Below, in pieces: positions 35,883 to 44,338 of a stretch of 64,000 nucleotides of DNA. The translations under genes and the position numbers were made by a program. The DNA comes from an uncultured Bacteroidales bacterium (GTDB lineage Bacteria; Bacteroidota; Bacteroidia; Bacteroidales; WCHB1-69), in the NCBI GenBank assembly GCA_900315245.1, contig OMYJ01000014.1, positions 1 through 64,000 on the forward strand. Reading direction: 5' to 3'. Positions within the stretch are counted from its first letter, which is position 1; each line of letters starts with the position of its first letter. Below the pieces are notes generated by a model that did no database searches, was not told the origin of the DNA, and worked only from the letters and a program-made list of their open reading frames with translations.

Positions 35883-38800
35883 ATGAGTGAACTTGTTAAT
35901 TGGAACAGTTTTAAGGCCAAATATGACAGAAGAGAGCAATGGGCATTTGAGAACATGGCTTATTTCTTATTTTGTTCTGAAAACGACTGCTCGATGGGTG
36001 TTTTTAGATATAAAAACCAGCCAGGGATTGAGACAGAGCCTATAGAAAGAGATGGTTTGCTCGTTGGCTTTCAAGCGAAGTATTACGATTGTTCTATAGC
36101 ACAAAAAAAGAATGATATCAAGAATTCCATTGACGAAGCAAAAAGGTTTCATCCGACCATTTCAAAACTACTCTTTTACATCAATAACGAATTTTCGAAA
36201 AATACACAAGCTAAAGCTGCTCCGAAATACAAAACAGAAATTGAGCAATACGCCAATTCAAAAAACATTGTTATAGACTGGCGTGTGCCAAGTCAAATGG
36301 AGTTTCAGTTAGTCCAGCCAAAGAACATGTGGATAAGAGATATTTTCTTTGGTAAAAACGGCATAGACCCTGTTTTTTTCGATTTAAATCTTGACAAATC
36401 AATTGCTAATCTTGGAGAAAGATATAACCCGACGTTGAATTTCGAGCTCCCCATAGCTCAATTGTTTGAATCTCTTTCCCATAGTAAATCCTACTATGAC
36501 AAAATGATTAACATAATTGACGATTGGCTTACCGACAAAAGTTATGGTAGATTGTCAGAATTTAATTGTTATAATGAAATTGAGACTGAATTACGAACAT
36601 TAAAAACAGAATTAAACGGATGGGCTGTTAGTTTTCATTATTCTTTTGATGAGCCCGTGGTACTTGATTGTTTTCTTGAAAGAATCCGTGCCATTAATGA
36701 TAAAGTCCGAAAAAAAATATCCGAAATACTTCGTGGTGACTCCAAAGAAAAAAAAGATAAATGGCAGCGTGATAACGAATTGTATCGTTTACGAGATATA
36801 GTGGATTCTAACAGCGAGTTTTTGAACAACATTGACAAATTAAATATTTATCTGTCGAACAATCCAACTTTAATCATTCAAGGTGAGGCTGGTTGTGGTA
36901 AATCCCACTTGTTGGGCGATATTGCAGCGAGACGTAAAGATTTATCGTTGCCCACACTGCTTCTTTTGGGCACGAATTTTAAGAATGATACCATTGAAAC
37001 AAATATTCTTAATGTTTTAGAATTATCCTGTCCGTTTGAAGAATTTGCAAATAATTTGAACGAACTCGGTTTGAGAATGAATACAAGGGTATTGCTTATG
37101 ATAGATGCCATCAATGAAGGTCCAGGGCCTGATTTGTGGAAAAACTCTCTTGCAGGATTTATCAAACGACTCGAAAAATATCCAGCAATAGGATTGGTGC
37201 TTACTATAAGAAGTACATATTTTCATGAAATAGTTCCCAGAAGTTTCCAATCTGATCCAACAATTACCATTGTTGAGCATGAGGGGTTCAAAGGTAACGA
37301 GTATGAAGTTCTAAAAATGTTTTGTGAAAATTATGGTTTAAAATTGCCCAATTTTCCTATTCTAAATCCAGAATATGCCAATCCCTTATTTTTGCATTTG
37401 ATATGTAGAACCGTCAAAGAAAGTGACGATAAAACATTCCCTACAGGTTTCAATGGGATCAGAAACACACTTGAATTATATTTGGATTGTCTTAATAAGA
37501 GATTTGATTCCAAAAGACAAGAGTACAGATATAGGAATATTGTCACACTTGCTGTTGGAGCTCTGGCAAAGGCGATTTTCAATTCAGATTATGAAAGATT
37601 GAAAATAGAAGATGCTTTCACATTGTTTGATACGACCTTTTCTGGTTTCAATAATTTATTAGCTGATTTAATAGAAGAAGGTGTCATCATCAAACATCAT
37701 TATCAATATCTAAATGAACATTTCGAGTATGTAGTGTTCTCATACCAGAGAATTGGAGACTTCTTTGTCGTGGAGGAACTATTGAAACCATACGACACGT
37801 ATGAAAAATTACAGGATGGATTTGTTAAGGATGTTAATTTATGTAAGGTAAAATCAAGCAAATGGCAATATTACGGATTGCTTGAAGCAATGTCCGTTTA
37901 TTTACCTGAGAAATACAATCATGAACTATTTGAATTAGCAGAGTTCTTTATTGACACGTCGAAGACAGAGCATTCAAGGATAAATATAGAAAAAGAAGAT
38001 TTATATGGATGTTTGGCAGATTTGTTAGTGAATAGTTTCAAATGGAGGTCAATTAACAGTATCAATAGTGAAATAATAATTGATTGGATTGATTTACACA
38101 AATGCATAGATCAAGACACATGGTTCTGTTCTCTTACGGAACTTGCTTCTATTACGAAACATCCCTTTAATAGCGATTATTTGCACCAGCTTTTATTAGA
38201 TCTTTCAATGCCCATTAGAGATAGTATATTGCAACGATATTTATTGTTTTACTCAGGTTATAATGATAATAATATCGCATTCCCTTTTAGAAGACTGATT
38301 GATTGGGCTTGGGTTCCAGGCATATCAATAAAAACAGATGTTGAAACTGTACGATTGACAGCTCAGGCTTTAGCATGGGGATTATCAAGTACAAAAAACA
38401 CACTCCGTGATCAAATCACAAAGGCTATGGTTAATCTTTTGGAACAACAGCCAGAAGCTTTGATTGCCACGTTAAAAGCATTTGAAAAGGTTGATGATTT
38501 ATACATATTAGAACGTCTTTATGCAGTTGCATATGGATGTGTATTGCGGACTGAGAAAGATGAATCAATCTCTATGATCGCTAAATTTGTGTATGAGACG
38601 ATTTTTAAGAATGGACAACCGCCAATCCATATTCTTCTGCGCGACTATGCGAGAAACACTGTTGAATATGCATTATACCGTAACCTCATATCAAATGTAG
38701 ATGTTCAGTTAATTCGACCACCGTATAAATCGGACAAACCGATCTTTCCTGATAGTATGGAAATTCAACAATACCATCTTGATTTTAATGATCCGCTTTT

Positions 38801-40307
38801 TAAAACCACATACGGGTATGAGAATAATACCATATATAATTCAGTAGTTGGAGGTTTGGCAGATTTTGGTCGTTATATTGTTGATAATGCTGTAAGTAAT
38901 TTTTCATCAATCACCTTGAATGAAAAAGCAGAATATACTTCGTTTTGTTATTCATTAGGAAAAAAAGACAAAGAGAATCTTAGTCGTTTGTTTGAATGTC
39001 GATCAGGTATTACGCATGAAAAACTAAATAGATATTGCACTAATGATAACGCTTTACTTATAGAATACGCATTGAACAAACTATATGACCAGTGTATTTC
39101 AAAATTGCAAAAACGACTGAGCAAAGACCAATTTGATTATTTGCAAGATGTGGTCATACCGTATTTTGACAAAATGAAGGGGAAAACGGAATTGGACACA
39201 TGGGGAGCAAGATGCTGGATTGTTAAACGTGTGTTCGAATTAGGTTACGACCGAATGATTCACGGGAAGTATGATTCCTATTCATCGCAATACAGTATGC
39301 ATGTTGGAGAAAAAGTTGAAAGGATTGGTAAAAAATACCAATGGATTGCCTTTTATGAACTTATGGCTCGCATTACAGATAATTATTGTATGAGAGACAA
39401 ATGGAATAAGGACATTCCTATTTGTTATAAAGGGCCTTGGCAAATGTATTTGAGAAATATTGATCCAGTATATATCAAGAAACTTGAGGATAAAAAGAGG
39501 GGGATTTCTACAAAAGAAGAATGGTGGGAGGATGATAGCTATTATTCATGGAATGTTCCTGATGACGAATGGGTTAATTCTTTAGAAGATTTGGTCCCAA
39601 TAACAAATATCCTTGAGAAACGAGATGAACATGGTCAGGAATGGATAAGGCTAGGTCACGATGTGTCGTGGAGTGAACCTAAAAGAATAGGAGAGGATAA
39701 GTATGTGGGAAAACAAATCAATTATCTAATACAAGCTTTTATAGTCAAGAAATCAGTCAAGCAGAAAATTGTAAAGTATTTGTCAGGGTTGAATTTTTGG
39801 GGTAGATGGTTGCCTGAAAATGGTAACAATGACTTGCTGTTTAGTCGTGAGAAGTATTGGTCCCCTGCTTATGTAGATGTGTCAGCTGAAAATGAAATGT
39901 GGCCTACTATCAGAAACACTGATTTTCACGTGATGATTGCTGATGAAGTTTCCAAGGGAAGCATAGAAAATGACAAATCTGGTTCAAACCAGAGATATAG
40001 AATTCCATGCAAATTATTGTTTGATGGATTAGGGTTACACTATGCTTCAACAGATGGTGAATTGAAAAATGAAAAAGGAGAGACCATTGTGATTAACATG
40101 GATGAAGATGGATGTTTGATTAGAAAGAAAGAACTATTAGATTTTCTGCGAAAGAAGCACTTAGATATAATTTGGACAGTGCTTGGAGAGAAGATTTCAG
40201 TATATGGTATTACATTTAGCACACCATTTTTTAAAGTCCCATGTGGAGTGTTTTACCTTGAAAAGGGAAGACTCAAGGGCGATTTGAAAATATACGATAG
40301 AGATTAA
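35883..40307 (+). CDS. Nuclease-STAND NTPase, Avs-like antiphage protein
   Basis: A 1474-residue AT-rich gene. Residues 1-150 look like a PD-(D/E)xK nuclease of the Mrr/Cap4 kind: GIETEPI (Glu50) and GFQAKYY (Gln64-x-Lys66). The central P-loop NTPase has Walker A GEAGCGKSH (334-341) and Walker B LLMIDAINEG (Asp408), with LVLTIRST as a likely sensor strand; the DAINEG form is typical of STAND NTPases of the Avs/NACHT kind. About 900 residues of mostly helical sequence follow, with a Trp-rich region near 1170-1330, as expected of a target-sensing C terminus. Avs proteins bind a phage protein, oligomerise and cut DNA. Assignment to a known Avs type is not possible by eye. It follows the restriction enzyme by 18 bases, so cotranscription is likely. 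Confidence 0.75.
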   Translation: MSELVNWNSFKAKYDRREQWAFENMAYFLFCSENDCSMGVFRYKNQPGIETEPIERDGLLVGFQAKYYDCSIAQKKNDIKNSIDEAKRFHPTISKLLFYINNEFSKNTQAKAAPKYKTEIEQYANSKNIVIDWRVPSQMEFQLVQPKNMWIRDIFFGKNGIDPVFFDLNLDKSIANLGERYNPTLNFELPIAQLFESLSHSKSYYDKMINIIDDWLTDKSYGRLSEFNCYNEIETELRTLKTELNGWAVSFHYSFDEPVVLDCFLERIRAINDKVRKKISEILRGDSKEKKDKWQRDNELYRLRDIVDSNSEFLNNIDKLNIYLSNNPTLIIQGEAGCGKSHLLGDIAARRKDLSLPTLLLLGTNFKNDTIETNILNVLELSCPFEEFANNLNELGLRMNTRVLLMIDAINEGPGPDLWKNSLAGFIKRLEKYPAIGLVLTIRSTYFHEIVPRSFQSDPTITIVEHEGFKGNEYEVLKMFCENYGLKLPNFPILNPEYANPLFLHLICRTVKESDDKTFPTGFNGIRNTLELYLDCLNKRFDSKRQEYRYRNIVTLAVGALAKAIFNSDYERLKIEDAFTLFDTTFSGFNNLLADLIEEGVIIKHHYQYLNEHFEYVVFSYQRIGDFFVVEELLKPYDTYEKLQDGFVKDVNLCKVKSSKWQYYGLLEAMSVYLPEKYNHELFELAEFFIDTSKTEHSRINIEKEDLYGCLADLLVNSFKWRSINSINSEIIIDWIDLHKCIDQDTWFCSLTELASITKHPFNSDYLHQLLLDLSMPIRDSILQRYLLFYSGYNDNNIAFPFRRLIDWAWVPGISIKTDVETVRLTAQALAWGLSSTKNTLRDQITKAMVNLLEQQPEALIATLKAFEKVDDLYILERLYAVAYGCVLRTEKDESISMIAKFVYETIFKNGQPPIHILLRDYARNTVEYALYRNLISNVDVQLIRPPYKSDKPIFPDSMEIQQYHLDFNDPLFKTTYGYENNTIYNSVVGGLADFGRYIVDNAVSNFSSITLNEKAEYTSFCYSLGKKDKENLSRLFECRSGITHEKLNRYCTNDNALLIEYALNKLYDQCISKLQKRLSKDQFDYLQDVVIPYFDKMKGKTELDTWGARCWIVKRVFELGYDRMIHGKYDSYSSQYSMHVGEKVERIGKKYQWIAFYELMARITDNYCMRDKWNKDIPICYKGPWQMYLRNIDPVYIKKLEDKKRGISTKEEWWEDDSYYSWNVPDDEWVNSLEDLVPITNILEKRDEHGQEWIRLGHDVSWSEPKRIGEDKYVGKQINYLIQAFIVKKSVKQKIVKYLSGLNFWGRWLPENGNNDLLFSREKYWSPAYVDVSAENEMWPTIRNTDFHVMIADEVSKGSIENDKSGSNQRYRIPCKLLFDGLGLHYASTDGELKNEKGETIVINMDEDGCLIRKKELLDFLRKKHLDIIWTVLGEKISVYGITFSTPFFKVPCGVFYLEKGRLKGDLKIYDRD

Positions 40308-40478
40308 ACAATCTGAGCCGAAACAACCATATCTTTCAAAGATAAATTGTAATAATCTGTAACAAATCGCGAAAAAAACATACATAAAGAAAGAAACAAT
40401 CGTTTAAAGAACAGAGAAAAAGAACTATGGAACACGCAGTGATCTAATAGCTACGGTATTGAAATAAAACACTCGATT

Positions 40479-42395
40479 ATGAAACGAATCTACGAATACG
40501 AAGACCTGCAGCCGGTATTAGACAAGTTGCTTGAAGACAAGGAGTCCAACGACATGGAGTTCAAGTCAGCGAAGGGCGGTTTCCCTCATTCGATGTGGGA
40601 AACCTATTCCTCATTCGCCAATACAGATGGAGGAGCCATTGTCTTTGGCATCAGGGAAAAGGATGACCGGTTTTATTTGGATGGTCTCACAAAAGAACAA
40701 GTTAAGAAATATGAGAAGGAGTTCTTCAATGGAATGCACAACAAACAGATTGTGAACATTCCGTTGTTGAACGAGAACGATGTGCAGGCCGTGGAGTTTG
40801 GCGGAACCTATTTCCTGTTTTTCTATATTTCGAGAGTGGATAGGAGTTTGAGACCTGTGTACTGCGGACTTGACCCATACACGGGAACCTACCGCCGCGA
40901 TTTGGATGGTGACTACCATTGCTCGCGCGAGGAGGTCAACAGCATGTTCTCGGATGCCAATATCGCCGACCCTGTGGATGGCCGCATTATGGAGAATTTC
41001 GGCAAAGAGGATTTGGATCCGGCCTCCATTATGCAGTATCGGCGTAAATTTGAGCAGTGGAATCCTGATCACGTTTGGAACACATTGCCGGAGAATCAGT
41101 TTCTCGAAAAGATCAACGTCTTCAGAAAAGACAGGAAAACGGGTAAGTATGGTCTGACCTACGCTGGTTTGCTGATGTTTGGCACCTATAGCGCCATCAT
41201 GGATGCTAACCCGAATTTCTTCCCGGACTACCAAGAGATTGAGGATCCAAAGGACAGGTGGATTAATCGTATCTGCCCTGATGGGAACTGGGAATCGAAT
41301 CTGTTCCAGTTTTACAGCAGGGTATTGCCCATCCTTCAAAGTTTCCTGCCCCGACCGTTTATACTGGAGGGCAACCAACGTAAAACGGAAACGCCTGCAC
41401 ATGTTGCTGTCAGAGAAGCGCTTACAAATGCCTTGGTCCATGCCGATTTCACGGTTAATGCCTCCCTGAATGTCTATAAATACCCGAACAAGATGGTCTT
41501 TTCCAATCCGGGAACGATGCTCATTCCAATTTGGCAGTTCTACAAAGGTGGTGAAAGTGTATGTAGGAACAAGTATTTGCAGACCATGTTCTCATTTTTG
41601 GGATCTGCGGAAAAAGCGGGTAGCGGAGCCGATAAAATCCTTCACGGATGGGAGAAGCAAAACTGGAAACGTCCTTATTTGATGGAAAGAAGTCGTCCCA
41701 ACAAGGTTGTTTTGACGATGTCTATGGAGTCGTTGATTGATGATAAGGTTATGGATGCCTTGGAAATATTGTTTAACGGAAGATTGAGCACGCTTGACCA
41801 TAACCAATTATTAGCGTTAGCCTTGGCTTATACTGAGGAGGAAATCTCCAACGAGAGACTTCAATATGCATTAGAGATGCATAAAGCGGATATTTCGCAG
41901 ATGCTGGGTAATATGTGCAAACAGCAATTCTTGGAATCTTCGGGACGTGGAAGGGGAACCACGTATCATGTTTATGGAATAGAAGTGCCTCCAGTGAGAA
42001 ATATGGATACTTCGAAAAGTAATATCTCTAAAGATAAGAGTAATATTGACACCTCAAAGAGCAATATTCTTGAAAACAAGGGTAATATGGATACTTTGAA
42101 GGGTGATAGTATGGATACCTCAAAGAGTAATATGGATACCTCGAAGAGTAATATGGATACTTCGAAGAGCAATTTTACTCACCCCAAGAGGTATTCCAAA
42201 GAGCAATTAAAAAAGCTGTTGATGGGCATCTGTCAAGAATGGATGACTGCGGAGGAAATAGCTATTTCTCTCGGACGTGATACAAAATATGTCAAGAATT
42301 TTGTTCTTCCCAAGATGACTGATATTATTGAAAAAATGTACGAGAACATCCCCAATCATCCTAGGCAGAAGTATAGAGCAAAGCAAAAAGACTAA
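40479..42395 (+). CDS. AlbA_2/Schlafen-like ATP-binding protein (COG2865 type)
   Basis: A 638-residue protein. The AlbA_2 (AAA_4) domain at about 15-140 has the hallmark ESNDMEFKSAKGGFPHSMWETYSSFANTDGGAIVFGI. A HATPase_c_4-like region has VAVREALTNALVHADF (about 310). A winged-helix segment follows (about 440-500). Residues 509-565 are eight 7-residue repeats of MDTSKSN type plus one Ser. A C-terminal 70-residue domain has a helix-turn-helix look. Such proteins sit beside type III restriction-modification genes in Bacteroidota; here the gene is followed after two bases by a stump of a type III res gene. It may be a regulator or part of a defence complex; the role is unproven. Confidence 0.82.
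   Translation: MKRIYEYEDLQPVLDKLLEDKESNDMEFKSAKGGFPHSMWETYSSFANTDGGAIVFGIREKDDRFYLDGLTKEQVKKYEKEFFNGMHNKQIVNIPLLNENDVQAVEFGGTYFLFFYISRVDRSLRPVYCGLDPYTGTYRRDLDGDYHCSREEVNSMFSDANIADPVDGRIMENFGKEDLDPASIMQYRRKFEQWNPDHVWNTLPENQFLEKINVFRKDRKTGKYGLTYAGLLMFGTYSAIMDANPNFFPDYQEIEDPKDRWINRICPDGNWESNLFQFYSRVLPILQSFLPRPFILEGNQRKTETPAHVAVREALTNALVHADFTVNASLNVYKYPNKMVFSNPGTMLIPIWQFYKGGESVCRNKYLQTMFSFLGSAEKAGSGADKILHGWEKQNWKRPYLMERSRPNKVVLTMSMESLIDDKVMDALEILFNGRLSTLDHNQLLALALAYTEEEISNERLQYALEMHKADISQMLGNMCKQQFLESSGRGRGTTYHVYGIEVPPVRNMDTSKSNISKDKSNIDTSKSNILENKGNMDTLKGDSMDTSKSNMDTSKSNMDTSKSNFTHPKRYSKEQLKKLLMGICQEWMTAEEIAISLGRDTKYVKNFVLPKMTDIIEKMYENIPNHPRQKYRAKQKD
42003..42173 (+). repeat. 21-base coding repeat (MDTSKSN)
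   Basis: Eight 21-base units plus one codon encode MDTSKSN, ISKDKSN, IDTSKSN, ILENKGN, MDTLKGD, S, and MDTSKSN three times. The last three are almost identical in DNA, which makes the copy number prone to change. Confidence 0.9.
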
Positions 42396-42397
42396 GC

Positions 42398-42502
42398 ATG
42401 AAATTCAAATTCAAAATACAACAATACCAGACCGATGCCGTGAAAAGCACGGTAATGTCAGATACGGCTGTGTGGATTCATACAGCCGTTTGCTGGAAAT
42501 GA
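42398..42502 (+). pseudogene. 5' stump of a type III restriction endonuclease (res) gene
   Basis: The frame starts two bases after the AlbA_2 gene and reads MKFKFKIQQYQTDAVKSTV, the typical N terminus of type III Res subunits and related DEAD-box helicases. It then departs at about 42455 into unrelated residues and stops at 42502. Nothing of the helicase or nuclease remains. The loss probably happened by deletion together with whatever lay between here and the histidine kinase gene. Confidence 0.65.
42464..42489. terminator. Hairpin between the res stump and the histidine kinase gene
   Basis: ACGGCTGT and ACAGCCGT pair over a 10-base loop. The T run is poor, so it is only a possible terminator. 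Confidence 0.4.
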
Positions 42503-42508
42503 TGAGCT

Positions 42509-44059
42509 CTACTTATTGATCTTCAACGGCAAATATATCGTGAACGTGCTGCCTTTGCCCTCCTCGCTCTGCACCTCGATACGGCCATGGTGCAGGTGGA
42601 CGATTTTCTTCACATAGCCCAAGCCCAATCCGTAACCTTTGACATTGTGGATGTTGCCATGCGGCACCCGGTAGAAGTTATCGAAAATCTTGGTGATGGC
42701 TTTCTGCGGGATTCCGACACCTTTGTCGGTGACCGAGAAGATGAAATTCTTGTTGTCCGACAGGGTGTTGATCAGAATCTCCGGACTGTTGGTGGAGTAT
42801 TTGATGGCGTTTTCGATCAGGTTGGTGATGGAGTTGGTCAGGTGGGTGCGGTCGCCGAACAATTGGTGGTTGTCCGCATTCAGCGCGACGGTCAGCACTC
42901 CGTTTGATGAGTTTATCATCAGGGCAAAGCTATCTGTGATTTTCTGGATGAGCTCGTGCATGTCAAGAAGCTCGATGTTCATCTTGATTTGTCCTTTGCG
43001 CAGCTGTGCTGTTTCTAACACAGTGGTAACCATGTCTTTAAGCCGGTTGTTCTCGTCGTTGATGATTTCCACGTAGGAGGCCCGGATGTCCTGATCCCCG
43101 AGCATGGAAGGGTCGGCGAGTACCTCGCAAGCCAACGAAATGGTCGCGATGGGAGTTTTGAATTCGTGGGTGACGTTGTTGATGAAATCGTTGGTCACTT
43201 CTTGAGTTTTCTTCTGGCGGTAAAGCGAATAAAGGGCGACAAATGCGACGGTGAAAGTGATGACGAAGAAGATTACAATCAGGATGATAATGCTGCTCAT
43301 ACGTTTGAACACAATGCCGCGTACGGTAGGGAAGTAGATGATCAAGTAGTGAGGCGAGCTTACTTTCTCGTTGTATTTCAGCAGGAAGACAAATTCGCTG
43401 TTGAGCACTTTGTCGGGTTGGGTGTATTGCGGTTCGACAACGAATTGCGATGTGAAGGCGTTGAAGAGTGCGAAGTCGAATCGCGAATCGACATTTTCAT
43501 TTTTTAACGCTTCTGTGATCATCAACCGCAGAGTGCCGGCATTCAGAAGTTCGGTGGTTGCGCTGTCTAGTTGGATCAGATTTTTGTCCTTGATGTTGAA
43601 TGCGTTGGAGATGCCGTTTTGCGGGTTTTTAGGGGCCCATGGCTCGTTGTAGAGCGGGAACAACCGCCGGAATGCCGCAGTGAAATATTCCGTGTCGTTG
43701 GCGATGATTTGACTGTTGTTTTCCTGAAAGTAAATGGTGGACTTGATAACTCCGATGGGCTGATTGTTGACGCTGTCAATCAAGAATCTGCGGATTTGCT
43801 GAATGGAAATCACGTTCGTGGTGTCAATCTCATTCTGGTCAAGGCTGGCCGCCTCAATGCCGATAAGGGCTGTGGTGTCGTTCTTGATGGTGGCGTCAAT
43901 GCGGTTCACCACCTCGTTGCCCGCCGTCAGCACTTCGTTCACAAAGATGCTGCGCTGCACTTTCTCAGCTTCCGTATAGAGGTAGAAGATGCCGATAATC
44001 AGCGGAATAGCTGACAATCCGACCAAGATGAACAAAGTGACGATGATGCGTTTTTTCAT
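42509..44059 (-). CDS. Sensor histidine kinase (RprX-like)
   Basis: A 516-residue membrane kinase. Helix 1 is at about 5-28, a periplasmic sensor domain spans about 30-250, and helix 2 is at about 255-280. HisKA follows with VTHEFKTP (His298), and then the HATPase domain with N-box NLIENAIKYS, G1 DKGVGIP and G2 GYGLGLGYV. Length and layout match RprX of Bacteroides. The response regulator gene that normally follows such kinases is missing: the next thing downstream is the res stump on the opposite strand. The kinase is therefore an orphan in this window. A perfect 14-base tandem array lies directly upstream of the start. Confidence 0.92.
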   Translation of the reverse strand: MKKRIIVTLFILVGLSAIPLIIGIFYLYTEAEKVQRSIFVNEVLTAGNEVVNRIDATIKNDTTALIGIEAASLDQNEIDTTNVISIQQIRRFLIDSVNNQPIGVIKSTIYFQENNSQIIANDTEYFTAAFRRLFPLYNEPWAPKNPQNGISNAFNIKDKNLIQLDSATTELLNAGTLRLMITEALKNENVDSRFDFALFNAFTSQFVVEPQYTQPDKVLNSEFVFLLKYNEKVSSPHYLIIYFPTVRGIVFKRMSSIIILIVIFFVITFTVAFVALYSLYRQKKTQEVTNDFINNVTHEFKTPIATISLACEVLADPSMLGDQDIRASYVEIINDENNRLKDMVTTVLETAQLRKGQIKMNIELLDMHELIQKITDSFALMINSSNGVLTVALNADNHQLFGDRTHLTNSITNLIENAIKYSTNSPEILINTLSDNKNFIFSVTDKGVGIPQKAITKIFDNFYRVPHGNIHNVKGYGLGLGYVKKIVHLHHGRIEVQSEEGKGSTFTIYLPLKINK

Positions 44060-44066
44060 TTTTCTT

Positions 44067-44229
44067 GTGATTAGTGAAGAGTGATTAGTGAAGAGTGATT
44101 AGTGAAGAGTGATTAGTGAAGAGTGATTAGTGAAGAGTGATTAGTGAAGAGTGATTAGTGAAGAGGAGTGATTAGTGAAGAGTGATTAGTGAAAAGTGAT
44201 TAGTGAAAAGTGATTAGTGAAAAGTGATT
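44067..44229. repeat. 14-base tandem array GTGATTA-GTGAAGA
   Basis: About 11.5 copies of GTGATTAGTGAAGA (two heptamers) run with one 3-base insertion near 44165 and a drift to GTGAAAA at the right end. It begins eight bases upstream of the histidine kinase start and would lie in its leader or promoter. Confidence 0.92.
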
Positions 44230-44243
44230 GGTTAGTAGTTAGC

Positions 44244-44338
44244 AGTTATAGTTATAGTTATTGTTATTAGGTATCAGTCTCTCGCCAGTAGAACAGCCAA
44301 CAGCCAACAGCCAACAGCTAACGGCCAATAGCCAACAT
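44244..44338. repeat. Hexamer and CCAACAG heptamer arrays covering the LuxC-like gene stop
   Basis: AGTTAT-type hexamers (about 44244-44270) are followed by CCAACAG three times, CTAACGG, CCAATAG, CCAACAT (44297-44338). The stop codon of the minus-strand gene is the first three bases of CTAACGG. Confidence 0.88.

Noticed and set aside
44067..44229. Possible CRISPR array
   Set aside because: The units are 14 bases, contiguous and without spacers, and no cas genes are present. It is a simple tandem array.
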